From Paracoccus chinensis (GTDB lineage: Bacteria > Pseudomonadota > Alphaproteobacteria > Rhodobacterales > Rhodobacteraceae): a stretch of DNA of 64,000 nt. The stretch spans positions 310,001 to 374,000 of the forward strand of contig NZ_FNGE01000001.1 of assembly GCF_900102885.1 (NCBI RefSeq), in the 5' to 3' direction. The notes beneath the pieces were generated by a model. It was not told the origin of the DNA, did not search any database, and saw nothing but the letters and a program-made list of their open reading frames with translations. The position numbers were made by a program, and so were the translations under genes. The stretch's first letter is position 1, and the number at the start of each line of letters is the position of its first letter. Below, piece by piece: positions 1 through 8,719 of the stretch.

Positions 1-525
1 GTTGCGCAGGAACTCGACAATCTCCTCAAGCTCCTCCTTGGCCTCGTCGATGCCCGCCACGTCGTCAAAGGTGACGCGGCCGTGCTTTTCGGTCAGCAGC
101 TTGGCCTTGGACTTGCCGAAGCCCATGGCCCCGCCTTTGCCCCCGCCCTGCATCCGGTTCATCATGAAGATCCACACGCCGATCAGCAGGATGAAGGGCA
201 GCCAGACGCCCAGCAGGGACATGAAGCCCGACTGCTGCTGGCGCTCGACCTTCACCTCGACGCCGTTGTCGATCAGCCGGTCGGCCAGGTCCTCGCCCAC
301 GGGGCGGACGGTCGAATAGCGGCGGCCGTCGGTGCCGGTCACGATAACGGTCTCGCCATCGATGGTGGCCGCCGTGACCTGGTCGTTCTCGACCCTCTGA
401 ATGAAGTCGGAATAAGCGATCTGGGTGCTGTTCATCTGCGCGCTGTTGCCGCCGAAGGCGTTGAACAGGGCCAGGATCATCAGGAACAGGACCACCCAGA
501 AGGCGATGTTGCGCGCGTTGCCCAA
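1..525 (-). CDS. ftsH: ATP-dependent zinc metalloprotease FtsH, N-terminal part
   Basis: First 175 residues of the membrane-anchored AAA+ protease FtsH, which extracts and degrades misfolded membrane proteins and unstable regulators; the ATPase core and HExxH protease domain lie beyond the left edge. Seen here: a transmembrane helix at about residues 7-24, a periplasmic domain, a second helix at about 102-122, a glycine-rich linker (GGGKGGAMGFGKSKAK) and the beginning of the AAA domain (VTFDDVAGIDEAKEEL). No ATG sits at the expected N terminus; the fitting start is a TTG (523-525) preceded nine bases upstream by a strong GGAGG (535-539), giving the family-typical MGNARNIAFW start. It follows tilS on the same strand with a 63-base gap. 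Confidence 0.93.
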   Translation of the reverse strand, partial: MGNARNIAFWVVLFLMILALFNAFGGNSAQMNSTQIAYSDFIQRVENDQVTAATIDGETVIVTGTDGRRYSTVRPVGEDLADRLIDNGVEVKVERQQQSGFMSLLGVWLPFILLIGVWIFMMNRMQGGGKGGAMGFGKSKAKLLTEKHGRVTFDDVAGIDEAKEELEEIVEFLRN

Positions 526-588
526 GGGCGTTGTCCTCCGAGGGATGGAAGTCTTTCCCCGTGAAAATAGGGGCTGGAGTCCCCTGTA

Positions 589-1848
589 TCAATGCGCTCG
601 CAAGATTGCGAGGAAGTCGTCAAGTCCGCGCAGCGGCAGGGCGCCGACAGGCGAGGGATCGAGCAGCGGCAGGATGACCCTTTCGCCAAGGATCACGGCG
701 GGCGAGGATGCCAGCGCCATGCGCGGCAGACCTGCCGCGCGCCAGTCGCGCCCCGCCAGCGCGGCCTCTCGGGCGGCGGTCACCACGGCATCGTCGGGCA
801 GTCCCGCCAGGCGCCAGCGCCGGTCCCAGAGGACTTCGGGTGCATTTCCCCTGACCCGAATATCCTGAGGCCCCGGCCCGGTGCCACTTCGGGCGGCGGC
901 GGCTGGTTCGCGGATGAACTCGACCATCTCGCCGCGGGTCCGGGCGATCACACCATCCAACGTGCCCTGCCCGCCTGCCGCCAGCAGCGCGATCAACCGC
1001 GCGACATCCGCGCCGCGCGGCGGATAGTCGGCGCCCGTGACCCAGCGCAGCGCCGCCACGACCAGACGCCGCCTGATCTCGGGGCTTGCTTCCATGACAT
1101 GCCGGGGCAGGCGCAGCATCCCGCGATCCGCCTGCGCGCCCCTAGCGGCAGCCACGGCGGCTTCGGAGAGGGCCGCGCGGGCCTCGGCCAGGTTCTCGGC
1201 CGAGCGGGCCAGACCCTCGACCGGCAGGTTCAGGGCGGCGATTGCCTGACGGATGCGGACACGCTCGTAAGCCCGGTCCTCGTTCGAAGGGTCGTCCACC
1301 CATGCGATGCCGCGCCCTGTCAGCCAGTCCTGCAGGGCCTTCCGACGCAGCCCCAGCATCGGCCGCAGCCAGAGCATCCCGTACTGCTGACGCGAAGGAG
1401 CCATCCCCGACAACCCGTCCAGCCCCGCGCCGCGCCCCAGCCGCATCAGCAGGGTTTCGGCCTGATCGTCCTGCGTGTGCCCCAGCGCCACCGCCGGAAG
1501 GCCCTGCACCTTGGCCCAGCCGGCCAGCAGGTGCATCCGCGCCCGGCGGGCGGCATCCATGACATTGCCCGTGACACCCTCGTGCTGCCAAGTCAGGACG
1601 GCATGGGGCAGACCCAGCCCCTCGGCCATGCGCCCGACCCACGCCGCCTCGGCGGCGGCTTCGGGCCGCAGGCGATGGTCCACGGTGGCGGCCTCGATCC
1701 GCACCCCATGGGCACGTGCCCATTCATGGGCCAAGTGCAGCAGCGCGACCGAGTCGCTGCCGCCCGAGACGGCGATGCCCAGCGCGGGCAGTCCGCCCGC
1801 GAGCCGGTCAAGCTCAGTGGAAACGACGGACTGCGGCTCAGCCGCCAT
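589..1848 (-). CDS. tilS: tRNA(Ile)-lysidine synthase TilS
   Basis: Converts cytidine-34 of the CAU-anticodon isoleucine tRNA to lysidine using ATP and lysine, which switches both amino-acid and codon identity; an essential cytoplasmic enzyme. The 419-residue protein has the N-type ATP pyrophosphatase loop SGGSDS at residues 28-33, the following HLAHEWARAHG helix and the TVDHRLRPEA strand, then a C-terminal substrate-binding region. The start overlaps the end of cpoB by 11 bases, so the two are translationally close. The order cpoB-tilS-ftsH is the usual one in Rhodobacteraceae. A weak G/C hairpin (570-584) lies just after the stop. Confidence 0.95.
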   Translation of the reverse strand: MAAEPQSVVSTELDRLAGGLPALGIAVSGGSDSVALLHLAHEWARAHGVRIEAATVDHRLRPEAAAEAAWVGRMAEGLGLPHAVLTWQHEGVTGNVMDAARRARMHLLAGWAKVQGLPAVALGHTQDDQAETLLMRLGRGAGLDGLSGMAPSRQQYGMLWLRPMLGLRRKALQDWLTGRGIAWVDDPSNEDRAYERVRIRQAIAALNLPVEGLARSAENLAEARAALSEAAVAAARGAQADRGMLRLPRHVMEASPEIRRRLVVAALRWVTGADYPPRGADVARLIALLAAGGQGTLDGVIARTRGEMVEFIREPAAAARSGTGPGPQDIRVRGNAPEVLWDRRWRLAGLPDDAVVTAAREAALAGRDWRAAGLPRMALASSPAVILGERVILPLLDPSPVGALPLRGLDDFLAILRAH

Positions 1849-2719
1849 TCGCCCCCTGCGCCGCCTCGCAGCCTGCCGAAACCATGCGCCGCCCGGCTTC
1901 CTCGGCTTGGGGTGTGCCGGGGAAGCGCGCGGTCAGCTCGGCAAGATAGACGCAGCCCTCCGAGGGCGGGCGCCCCGCTGCCGAGACCCGCGACAGGCCC
2001 AGCAGCGTGTCGGGCGCCCGGGGGCCGGTCGGCTCGGCGGCAAAGGCCTGCAGCCAGGCGGCGGCGGCGCCCTTGGGATCGTTCGCGCTGTCCAAGGCCG
2101 CGCCCTTGAGGAACAGCGCCTCGGCCGCGGCGGGGCTGCCGGCATGGGTTTCGGCGAAGCGGCCGAAGAGCTCGGCCGCGCGGGTGAAGTCGCCCGCCTG
2201 CATCGCCTCGCGCGCCTGACCCAGGTCGGCTTCCTCCTGAACGGTCAGCGGCGCGTCGGGAGCCACCGGCGCCGGACCGCCCAGCGAGGGCTGCAGCATC
2301 CCCCCGCCCGCATCCGCCTCGCCCAGAGTGGGCGTGGTCAGCGCGCCCAGGTCGCAGCCTTCCTCCATCTCGCACAGGCGGAACTCGATGTCGCCGATGC
2401 GGTTGGTGCCGTCGCGCACGACGCCGTCGATGCGGTGCTTCAGCCGCTCGGTCTCGCCGGTCAGGCGGGTGATCTCGCGCTCCATCGCGTTCATGCGGTC
2501 AATGGCGCTGTCGCCGCCTGCCGCGCGGAAGCCCTCGGCACCCGAGGCGTTCAGCTCGGCACGCAGCGCGCGCAGTTCGGTCCCCACGGCGCGCAGGTCG
2601 GCGCGCAGGTCGGCCAGGGTCCGGCCCGAGGCCGCGGCAGCCGACGGGGGCACGGCCTCCTGCGCCAGCGCGGGCGCCGCCAGCGCAAGAGCCGCGCCAA
2701 GGACCAATGCGCGCAGCAT
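1838..2719 (-). CDS. cpoB: Cell division coordinator CpoB (YbgF), Tol-Pal associated
   Basis: Periplasmic protein that links Tol-Pal driven outer-membrane constriction to septal peptidoglycan synthesis. The 293-residue product has a signal peptide (LVLGAALALAAPALAQ, cleavage near residue 20), a coiled-coil region with heptad-like repeats at about 35-95, a Gly/Pro-rich linker and a C-terminal tetratricopeptide region (FTRAAELFGRFAETHAGS, PKGAAAAWLQAFAAEP). Its ATG overlaps the pal stop codon (TGATG), and its end overlaps the tilS start. It is the last Tol-Pal gene of the operon. Length and domain order fit the family. Confidence 0.93.
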   Translation of the reverse strand: MLRALVLGAALALAAPALAQEAVPPSAAAASGRTLADLRADLRAVGTELRALRAELNASGAEGFRAAGGDSAIDRMNAMEREITRLTGETERLKHRIDGVVRDGTNRIGDIEFRLCEMEEGCDLGALTTPTLGEADAGGGMLQPSLGGPAPVAPDAPLTVQEEADLGQAREAMQAGDFTRAAELFGRFAETHAGSPAAAEALFLKGAALDSANDPKGAAAAWLQAFAAEPTGPRAPDTLLGLSRVSAAGRPPSEGCVYLAELTARFPGTPQAEEAGRRMVSAGCEAAQGANGG

Positions 2720-3231
2720 CAGACGCCCGCCCCCGGCGCGACCACCGTCACCGCGCGGCGGTTCTGCGCCTGGCAGGCCGGGTCCGAGCAGACCTCGATC
2801 GGCCGTTCCTTGCCGAAGGAGCTGGTGCGGATGCGCCCTGCCTCGACCCCTTGCGAGATCAGGTATTCCTGAACTGCGCTGGCCCGGCGCGCACCCAGGG
2901 CAAGGTTGTATTCCCGCGTTCCCTGTTCGTCCGAATGGCCCTCGACGACCGAGGAGAAGCTGCCGTTCCGCTTGAGCCACTCGGCCTGGCGCACCAACGT
3001 CGCCCGGGCGGTGCCGTCCAGCGCCGCGTCGTTTTCGGGGAACAGCACGGTGTCGCCGGCGGTGCGGCGGAAATCCTCGGCCGTGACACCGGGCAGGCTG
3101 CCGCCGGGCAGCGTGCCGGTATAGCGGCTGCCCGCATAGGGGTCCGTGACCACCGCCGGCGGCGGGGCCTGGGTGCAGGCGCCAAGTCCGGCAAGGACAA
3201 GGGCGGCAACGGCGATGCGAAGGCCGGTCAT
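2719..3231 (-). CDS. pal: Peptidoglycan-associated lipoprotein Pal
   Basis: Outer-membrane lipoprotein that binds peptidoglycan and TolB and couples the outer membrane to the Tol motor. With the start at 3231 the protein has 170 residues and a compact lipoprotein signal ending in the lipobox LAGLGAC (lipidated Cys19). The C-terminal OmpA-like domain carries the diaminopimelate-binding signature around VEGHSDEQGTREYNLALG. An AGGAG lies 10 bases before this ATG; an in-frame ATG at 3249, overlapping the tolB stop, would add MRSLPP and cannot be excluded. The stop overlaps the cpoB start by one base. Confidence 0.94.
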   Translation of the reverse strand: MTGLRIAVAALVLAGLGACTQAPPPAVVTDPYAGSRYTGTLPGGSLPGVTAEDFRRTAGDTVLFPENDAALDGTARATLVRQAEWLKRNGSFSSVVEGHSDEQGTREYNLALGARRASAVQEYLISQGVEAGRIRTSSFGKERPIEVCSDPACQAQNRRAVTVVAPGAGV

Positions 3232-3245
3232 CGGGGGCAAGCTCC

Positions 3246-4619
3246 TCATGGCAAAAGCGGTCCCCAGTCGGGGTCGGAGGCGGCACCCTCGATCGAGAGG
3301 GGACGCATGTTCCGGCCGGTCACGTCCACCGAATGCAGGCGCGGGGTGCCGTCGCCGCCCGGCGTCTGGCGCGTGAACATGACGACGCGGCCATTGGGGG
3401 CCCAGGTCGGACCCTCGTCAAGGAAGGATTCCGTCAGCAGCTTTTCCTCGGTCCCGTCGGGCCGCATCACGCCGATGTGGAACTTGTCGCCGTTGCGCTT
3501 GGTGAAGGCGATCAGGTCGCCCGTGGGCGACCAGGCGGGGGTGCCGTAGCTGCCCTCGCCGAAGCTGATCCGGGCGGGCTCGGCCGAGCCGTCGGCGGGC
3601 ATGACATAGATCTGCTGCGTGCCCGACTGGTCGCTTTCGAAGACGATCTGCCGTCCATCGGGCGAATAGCTGGGCGAGGTCTCGATGGCCGCCGTTTCCG
3701 TCAGCGGGCGTTCCGCGCCGGTCGCCACGTCCATCTGCCAGATGTCCGTGTTGCCGCCTTTTTCGCGCGAATAGACGATCCAGCGGCTGTCGGGCGAAAA
3801 GCGGGGGGCAAAGCTCATGGTGCCCGCCTCCTGCTTCAGCGGCCGGGACTGGACGGTCGCCACGTCCATCAGCATGACCTGCGGCATCCCGTTGCCGAAG
3901 CTGGTGTAAAGCAGCTGGCTTCCGTCCGGCGAGAAGCGGGGCGAGACAACCAGCGCGCTGTCGTCCGTCACCCACAGGGGGTTCGCGCCGTCGTAGTCCA
4001 TGATGCCGATGCGCTTGAGACGCGCGTCCTTGGGCCCGGTTTCCGATACAAAGGTCACGCGACTGTCGAAATAGGGACCCTCGCCCGTGATGCGCGCATA
4101 GACCTGGTCGGCCAGCTTGTGGGCCACGCGGCGCCACCCGGCCTCGGGGGCGTCGAACTGCATCCCGTCGCCCAGCGGCTGGCCGGAGAAGACGTCGAAC
4201 AGCCGGAACCGGGCCGTCACCTGCCCGTCGCGAACCGCGACCGAACCCAGGATCAGCGCCTCGGCATTGATCGCGCGCCAGTCGGGGTAGGCCACCGGAT
4301 CGTCGAAGCCCGAAGGACGCGCCACATGGGCCGAGGCCGGGATCTCGCGGAACAGGTCCGTGCCGGTCAGGTCGGCGGTCACGACCTGCTGGATGCGGGC
4401 GGCCATCTCGGCCGCGCCCCCTTCGTCGAAGAAGGGGGCGATGGCGATGGGCATCGCCTCGACCTGACCGCCCGTGATCTCGATCCGCAGCGGGCCCTCG
4501 TCCTCGGCGGCAGGCAGGGCCAGGGGCGCGGCCGCATCCTGCGCGGCGACGGGTCCGGCCAGGACCACGGCGGCGGCAAGGGCAAGCGAAAGGCGGGCGA
4601 GAGAGACGGAAAACGGCAT
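3246..4619 (-). CDS. tolB: Tol-Pal system beta-propeller protein TolB
   Basis: Periplasmic protein that shuttles between Pal and TolA during outer-membrane constriction. The 457-residue product starts with a typical Sec signal (RLSLALAAAVVLAGPVAAQ), followed by the N-terminal domain (about residues 45-185) and a six-bladed propeller built from TolB repeats such as SPRFSPDGSQLLYTSFGNG, APRFSPDSRWIVYSREKGG and SPSYSPDGRQIVFESDQSG. It lies 50 bases after tolA and immediately before pal in the same direction. No unusual features. Confidence 0.96.
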   Translation of the reverse strand: MPFSVSLARLSLALAAAVVLAGPVAAQDAAAPLALPAAEDEGPLRIEITGGQVEAMPIAIAPFFDEGGAAEMAARIQQVVTADLTGTDLFREIPASAHVARPSGFDDPVAYPDWRAINAEALILGSVAVRDGQVTARFRLFDVFSGQPLGDGMQFDAPEAGWRRVAHKLADQVYARITGEGPYFDSRVTFVSETGPKDARLKRIGIMDYDGANPLWVTDDSALVVSPRFSPDGSQLLYTSFGNGMPQVMLMDVATVQSRPLKQEAGTMSFAPRFSPDSRWIVYSREKGGNTDIWQMDVATGAERPLTETAAIETSPSYSPDGRQIVFESDQSGTQQIYVMPADGSAEPARISFGEGSYGTPAWSPTGDLIAFTKRNGDKFHIGVMRPDGTEEKLLTESFLDEGPTWAPNGRVVMFTRQTPGGDGTPRLHSVDVTGRNMRPLSIEGAASDPDWGPLLP

Positions 4620-4669
4620 GGTGCGTGAAGCCTAACCTGTTTGGGATGCGATGGAAATGCGGGCCATCT

Positions 4670-6316
4670 TCACCGGATCGAGGGGCCGCCCTGGGGGCGG
4701 AAGTCGATGATCGTGTCACGCCAGCGGCCGTATTTCTCGGCCGGCAGGTTGAAGCCGCCGCCCTGCAGGGCGCAGCGCAGGATCGCGCGGCGTGCGGCCT
4801 CGAAGGCCTGCGCGGCGGCCGCGTCCGAGCCACCGTCGAAGCCGATCATCCGCACGCTGTCGGTCTCGGGCATCCCGTCGGCGGACATCGAGAACTGCAC
4901 CGAAACCGCCGTCCGCTGCGCCTCGCGCGACAGCGAGCCGATGTTCCAGCAGGCCTCGATCTGCAACCTGAGCCCGTCCTTTTCCCCCTGCGACAGGGGC
5001 GGGCCCAGAGCGGCGCGGCCGCCGCCGCCTTCCTCGACGGCACCGGGCAGATCCAGCGCCTCGTTCAGCGCGGCCATCAACGGGTCGGCGTCCTCGGGGG
5101 CCTGCCGCGCGGCCTCGGCCTCCTCGCGGGCTTGCGCCTCGGCACGGGCGCGGGCGGCCTCCTCCTCGGCGCGGGCGAGCGCCTCGGCGGCCTCGGCGGC
5201 AGCGGCTTCCTCCTCGGCGCGGCGGCGCGCCTCCTCGGCCTCGCGCTCTTCGGCAAGGCGGCGGGCCTCGGCGCGTTGGGCTTCCTCGGCCAGCCGCTGC
5301 TGCTCGGCCCGGCGGGCGGCGGCCTCGGCACGTTCACGGGCCTCGGCCTCGCGCCGCTCCTGCTCCTGCCGCTCGGCTTCCAAGGCGGCCTGCCGCTCCG
5401 CCTCAAGCGCGGCCTGCGCCTCGGCTTCCGCACGAGCAGCCTCTGCGGCAGCGGCTTCGGCTGCGGCGCGCTCGGCCTGCTGCCGCGCGGCGGCCTCGGC
5501 GGCGATGCGGGCCTGCTCGGCCGCAAGGCGCTCGGCTTCCAGCGCTTCCTGCGCCTGCCGCTGGGCCTCGGCCTCAGCCTCGGCCTGCCGGGCTGCTTCC
5601 TGCCGTGCGGCTTCCTGCCGGGCCGCTTCAGCGGCCTGCGCCTGGGCGCGTGCCTCGGCCTCCGCCGCTTCGGCGGCCGCGATCCGCTCGGCGCGGCGTT
5701 GGCGGGCGGCAGGAACGTCGAAGGGCGCGGCCGAGGTCATCAGCACCGGCGGGGGCGGAAGCGCGGCAGGCGCCGCCGCCTCGGCCGTGGGCGAGGAAAG
5801 GGGCGGGACCGCCGCGACCCTCGGCAACTCGGGCGGCAGGTCCACCGCTGCCGGGGGCGGTGCCTCGTCTTGCGCCTGCGGGGGCTGCTGCGGCATGGGC
5901 GCGACGGTGGCGACAGCCACGGGGGTCTGCGGCACCTGCAGGTCGGACAGGTTCGGCGCGGCCTCGCCTGCGAACTCGGGCGCGGGCAGCGCCTGAGGGT
6001 CGGCGTTCGGCGCAGGCGGGGCCATGGCCACCGGGCCGCCGGCGATCACCTCGGCCGAGGGCGGGCGCGGCTGGGCGGGCGTGACCGCCACCTCGGCGCC
6101 GATGGGCCCCGAGCCGCGCGCGGCGGCGGCCATCGACTCGAACTCGGTCGCCGACATGGTTTCCACGGGCGACATCCGCAGCGCGGGAGCCTGCGGCGGG
6201 CGGAACAAGGCGCCGCCGACCGCCACCCAGCCGATCAGGGCCGCGTGCGCCACGCCCGAAACCCAGGCGCCGATCCGGCGCTCGCGCGCCTCGGTGGGGG
6301 GAAACGGGTCAGCCAT
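4670..6316 (-). CDS. tolA: Cell envelope integrity protein TolA
   Basis: Inner-membrane protein that spans the periplasm and transmits the TolQR proton-motive force to TolB/Pal. The 548-residue protein has a short cytoplasmic N terminus, one membrane anchor at about residues 17-40, a Pro/Ala-rich segment, a very long Ala/Glu/Arg/Gln coiled coil (about 195-405, many AEAEA and EAERQ repeats) and a C-terminal globular domain. The repetitive GCC/CTC-rich DNA at about 5,100-5,700 is this coiled coil, not a non-coding repeat. The start overlaps tolR by 8 bases. It is longer than E. coli TolA, mainly because of the coiled coil. Confidence 0.93.
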   Translation of the reverse strand: MADPFPPTEARERRIGAWVSGVAHAALIGWVAVGGALFRPPQAPALRMSPVETMSATEFESMAAAARGSGPIGAEVAVTPAQPRPPSAEVIAGGPVAMAPPAPNADPQALPAPEFAGEAAPNLSDLQVPQTPVAVATVAPMPQQPPQAQDEAPPPAAVDLPPELPRVAAVPPLSSPTAEAAAPAALPPPPVLMTSAAPFDVPAARQRRAERIAAAEAAEAEARAQAQAAEAARQEAARQEAARQAEAEAEAQRQAQEALEAERLAAEQARIAAEAAARQQAERAAAEAAAAEAARAEAEAQAALEAERQAALEAERQEQERREAEARERAEAAARRAEQQRLAEEAQRAEARRLAEEREAEEARRRAEEEAAAAEAAEALARAEEEAARARAEAQAREEAEAARQAPEDADPLMAALNEALDLPGAVEEGGGGRAALGPPLSQGEKDGLRLQIEACWNIGSLSREAQRTAVSVQFSMSADGMPETDSVRMIGFDGGSDAAAAQAFEAARRAILRCALQGGGFNLPAEKYGRWRDTIIDFRPQGGPSIR

Positions 6317-6764
6317 CCATCCGCGGGCCGCCCGAATCGGTGACCAGCACGATGTCGCGGAAACCGGCCGCGTTCAGCGCGCCCATGACCTCCATCACCC
6401 GGGCATAGGCCACGGCCCCGTCGGCGCGCAGGTAGATGCGGCTCGACTGCCGTTCGGCGGCGACCGCCCGCAGGCGGGACACGAGCTCGCCCGCGGGCAC
6501 CTCGGTCGTCATCAGGACCAGCGGCCCTTCGGCAGGCAGCGAGATGGTCAGCGGCTCTTCGGGCTCGGCCGTGACGGCCTCGGCCGCCGTGCGGGGCAGT
6601 TCCAGCGGCACGCCCACGGTCAGAAGGGGGGCGGCCACCATGAAGATGATCAGCAGCACCAGCATCACGTCCACAAAGGGCGTGACGTTGATTTCCGCCA
6701 TGGGCGCGTGACGCTGGCGCCCGTGGCGGCTGAGCTTGCGCCGCGCGACCCCGCCCGCCATCAC
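6309..6764 (-). CDS. tolR: Tol-Pal motor subunit TolR (ExbD family)
   Basis: Inner-membrane component of the TolQR proton channel that energises TolA. The 151-residue protein has a basic cytoplasmic N terminus, the family signature AEINVTPFVDVMLVLLIIF with the proton-carrying Asp inside the single membrane helix (about residues 27-48), and a periplasmic domain. Its start overlaps the tolQ stop by 4 bases and its end overlaps tolA by 8, consistent with coupled translation and fixed stoichiometry. Confidence 0.96.
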   Translation of the reverse strand: MMAGGVARRKLSRHGRQRHAPMAEINVTPFVDVMLVLLIIFMVAAPLLTVGVPLELPRTAAEAVTAEPEEPLTISLPAEGPLVLMTTEVPAGELVSRLRAVAAERQSSRIYLRADGAVAYARVMEVMGALNAAGFRDIVLVTDSGGPRMDG

Positions 6765-7453
6765 GCGTCCTCGACCTGGCGCGACAGGATGGTGGCGAAT
6801 TCATCGGCAAAGGCCTCGTGCCCGGCGCTGATGCGCTCGGCATCCGAGGCGAGCTTGTTGTAGAAGATCACGGCCGGGATCGCGGCCAGAAGGCCCAGCG
6901 CGGTCGCGACCAGCGCCTCGGCGATGCCGGGGGCCACGACGGCGAGGCTGGTGTCCTGGCTCAGCGCGATGCCCTCGAAGGCGGTCTTGATGCCCCATAC
7001 GGTGCCGAAAAGCCCGATGAAGGGCGCGGTCGAGCCCACCGTCGCCAGAAAGGGCAGGCCGCGCGTCAGCCGGTCGCCCTCGCGCCCGATGGCCACGTTC
7101 ATGGCGCGTTCCACCCGCTGCAGGACACCCGCGATCAGGCCCCCGTCATCGCGCTGCGAACGACGCCATTCGGTCATGCCGGCGGAAAAGATCCGCTCGG
7201 CCGGGCCGCCCGCGCGCCCGTTCATGCGGTCGAAAACGTCGTCCAGGGGCTCGCCCGACCAGAAGCGCCGCTCGAAGCCTGCGGCCTCGCGGCGGGCCGT
7301 GGCGTGGACCATCAGCTTCTGGATGATCAGCGTCCAGGACCAGACCGAGGCCAGGACCAGCAGCACCATCACGATCTTGACGGTGAGGCCCGCGCGCAGG
7401 AACAGCGCGATCAGCGAGAAATCGGCCGGCGCACCGATTGCGAGGTTTTCCAT
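6761..7453 (-). CDS. tolQ: Tol-Pal motor subunit TolQ (MotA/TolQ/ExbB)
   Basis: Three-helix inner-membrane protein that forms the proton channel with TolR. The 230-residue sequence shows the N-terminal helix (about 20-42, VKIVMVLLVLASVWSWTLII), a cytoplasmic loop, and the conserved second/third helix region with LATVGSTAPFIGLFGTVWG and VAPGIAEALVATALGLLAAIPAV. It is the first tol gene; the 98-base gap before it, after ybgC, is the likely site of any separate tol promoter, but no clear -35/-10 pair with good spacing was seen there. Confidence 0.96.
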   Translation of the reverse strand: MENLAIGAPADFSLIALFLRAGLTVKIVMVLLVLASVWSWTLIIQKLMVHATARREAAGFERRFWSGEPLDDVFDRMNGRAGGPAERIFSAGMTEWRRSQRDDGGLIAGVLQRVERAMNVAIGREGDRLTRGLPFLATVGSTAPFIGLFGTVWGIKTAFEGIALSQDTSLAVVAPGIAEALVATALGLLAAIPAVIFYNKLASDAERISAGHEAFADEFATILSRQVEDA

Positions 7454-7551
7454 CGAGACTTGCCTGTTCTTGCGCAGTTCCGCGCGTTTGCCATCATCCT
7501 ATCGAGGAAGGCCATTCAAAAGGTCAACACAGTTCCGTGCGGCGGCGGCTG

Positions 7552-7947
7552 TCAGCCGGCCAGCGCGGCCCGGACCGCCTCGGGCAGGCGATGCGGCCGC
7601 ATGGTCCGCAGATCCACGCAGACCACGGTGACGCGGGCGCGAAACAGCGCCTTTCCGTCGCGTTCCACCACCTGCGAGACGGTCACGCGCGGCCCCGTGG
7701 CCTGTTCCAGCGTGGTCACGACCTCGAGCTGGTCGTCGAAGCGGGCCGGGCTGAGGTAGTCGGCCTCGACCCGGCGGACGACAAAGGCCAGATGCGAGTC
7801 CTCCAGCAGGCGCTGCTGGTCCACGCCCGCCGCGCGCAGCCATTCGCTGCGGCCACGCTCGATGAATTTGAGGTAGTTGGCGTAATAGACGATCTGCCCG
7901 AGGTCGGTGTCCTCGTAATAGACGCGGATCGGGAAACGGTGAGTCAT
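7552..7947 (-). CDS. ybgC: Tol-Pal associated acyl-CoA thioesterase YbgC
   Basis: Hotdog-fold thioesterase of the 4-hydroxybenzoyl-CoA thioesterase class that regularly precedes tolQ; family members hydrolyse short-chain acyl-CoA or acyl-ACP and are thought to act in phospholipid metabolism. With the start at 7947 the protein has 131 residues and begins MTHRFPIRVYYEDTD, carrying the active-site Asp and the following GxVYxxxY pattern (LGQIVYYANYLKFIERG). Longer in-frame extensions run into the intergenic repeat upstream and look non-coding. Same direction as tolQ, 98 bases apart. Confidence 0.92.
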   Translation of the reverse strand: MTHRFPIRVYYEDTDLGQIVYYANYLKFIERGRSEWLRAAGVDQQRLLEDSHLAFVVRRVEADYLSPARFDDQLEVVTTLEQATGPRVTVSQVVERDGKALFRARVTVVCVDLRTMRPHRLPEAVRAALAG

Positions 7948-8020
7948 GCGCGGGGGCCCTTGCCGGTTTGGGGCAAGGGTCAAGCACGTCCGGCGGCGGA
8001 AGGGAACCTCGGGCAGGAAG

Positions 8021-8075
8021 ATGGGGGCTCTGCCCCCGCCGTCCTGCGGACGGCTCCCCCGGGATATTTTCACAA
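8021..8075. repeat. Intergenic double-hairpin element of Rhodobacteraceae type
   Basis: Two adjacent perfect hairpins: GGGGGC-TCT-GCCCCC (8023-8037) and GCCGTCC-TGC-GGACGGC (8038-8054), followed by CTCCCCCGGGATATTTT (8055-8070). From memory, very similar G/C palindromes ending in CCCCGGGATATTTT recur in intergenic DNA across Rhodobacteraceae genomes, so this is probably a dispersed repeat. It lies between the 3' end of the hypothetical gene at 8070 and the start of ybgC, both leftward, so it may also end the upstream transcript. Confidence 0.6.
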
Positions 8076-8681
8076 AGAAGAAGGCGTCTGGAGCCGTGCG
8101 GCCAGGCGCAGGGCGTGGCTGGGGTCGCAGGCGCAGGCGGGCAGCAGGGGGTCATAGGCCGCGCGGATGAGACCGGCGAGCGGCTGCGAGGGCGTCACCG
8201 GATGCGCCCAGGTCAGAAGCGCGTTGACCGCGACGGACTCGGCCAGCTGCGCGGGGTGGCACTGGCCCAAGGGCCCGCCGAGGCGCAGGAACGCAAACGC
8301 GGCGCGGATGCTGCCGTCGGGGTCGAAGCGGAACAGGCGATACTGGTCGGCCCCTTGCCCTGCCAGCCTCTCGGGCAGCCCCTGCATCCCCGTCAGCCGG
8401 TCGAGGTCAGGCAGTTCCGCCAGCTCGTCCCAGTCGCGGACGGCGAAGACCATGAGGTTTGCGCCCATATCGGGGTCGGTCTCGGCCAGGGGGTGGCGGG
8501 CATGGGCGAAGACGGCTGCGATGGCAGCGCGGAAGACGGAAAGCGAGGCGTCGTCCAGCCCGAAGACGACCGGGGCGACCGGCCGACCCCAGCGGGCGCA
8601 GAGGAAGGCGCCGGCGGGCGCGGTGAACAGCGCGGCGATCCGGTCGGGGGTCAGCGTCGCACCGTCGTCAGCGGGCCGCAT
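8070..8681 (-). CDS. Conserved hypothetical protein, 203 residues
   Basis: I do not recognise this family. The 203-residue product (start MRPADDGATLTPDRIAALF) has no signal peptide or membrane helix. It alternates hydrophobic and acidic segments (VVFGLDDASLSVFRAAIAAV, NLMVFAVRDWDELAELPDLD) and ends in Cys/Ala-rich helices (LLPACACDPSHALRLAARL). Codon composition matches its neighbours, supporting a real gene. It starts 38 bases after scoB on the same strand, so it could be the last gene of the CoA-transferase operon. The ribosome binding site is weak and the stop lies inside the double-hairpin element. Confidence 0.7.
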   Translation of the reverse strand: MRPADDGATLTPDRIAALFTAPAGAFLCARWGRPVAPVVFGLDDASLSVFRAAIAAVFAHARHPLAETDPDMGANLMVFAVRDWDELAELPDLDRLTGMQGLPERLAGQGADQYRLFRFDPDGSIRAAFAFLRLGGPLGQCHPAQLAESVAVNALLTWAHPVTPSQPLAGLIRAAYDPLLPACACDPSHALRLAARLQTPSSL

Positions 8682-8719
8682 GGACGGCCCGCCGAGGGTT
8701 GCAGGGGCGGATATGCCGG

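Noticed and set aside
560..590. Hairpin GGGG-N7-CCCC after tilS as a terminator
   Set aside because: Four-bp stem only, and ftsH follows on the same strand within 63 bases.
592..2109. Long rightward reading frame opposite tilS and cpoB
   Set aside because: Antisense shadow caused by high G+C third positions; its product is Arg/Pro/Gly/Gln-rich with no motif, whereas the opposite strand encodes clear families.
5090..5700. Repetitive GCCTCGGC-type DNA as a possible tandem repeat
   Set aside because: It is the Ala/Glu/Arg coiled coil of TolA in frame; repeat units vary and follow codons.
7496..7527. TTGACC and TAGGAT as a tolQ promoter
   Set aside because: The spacer would be 20 bases, outside the usual range.
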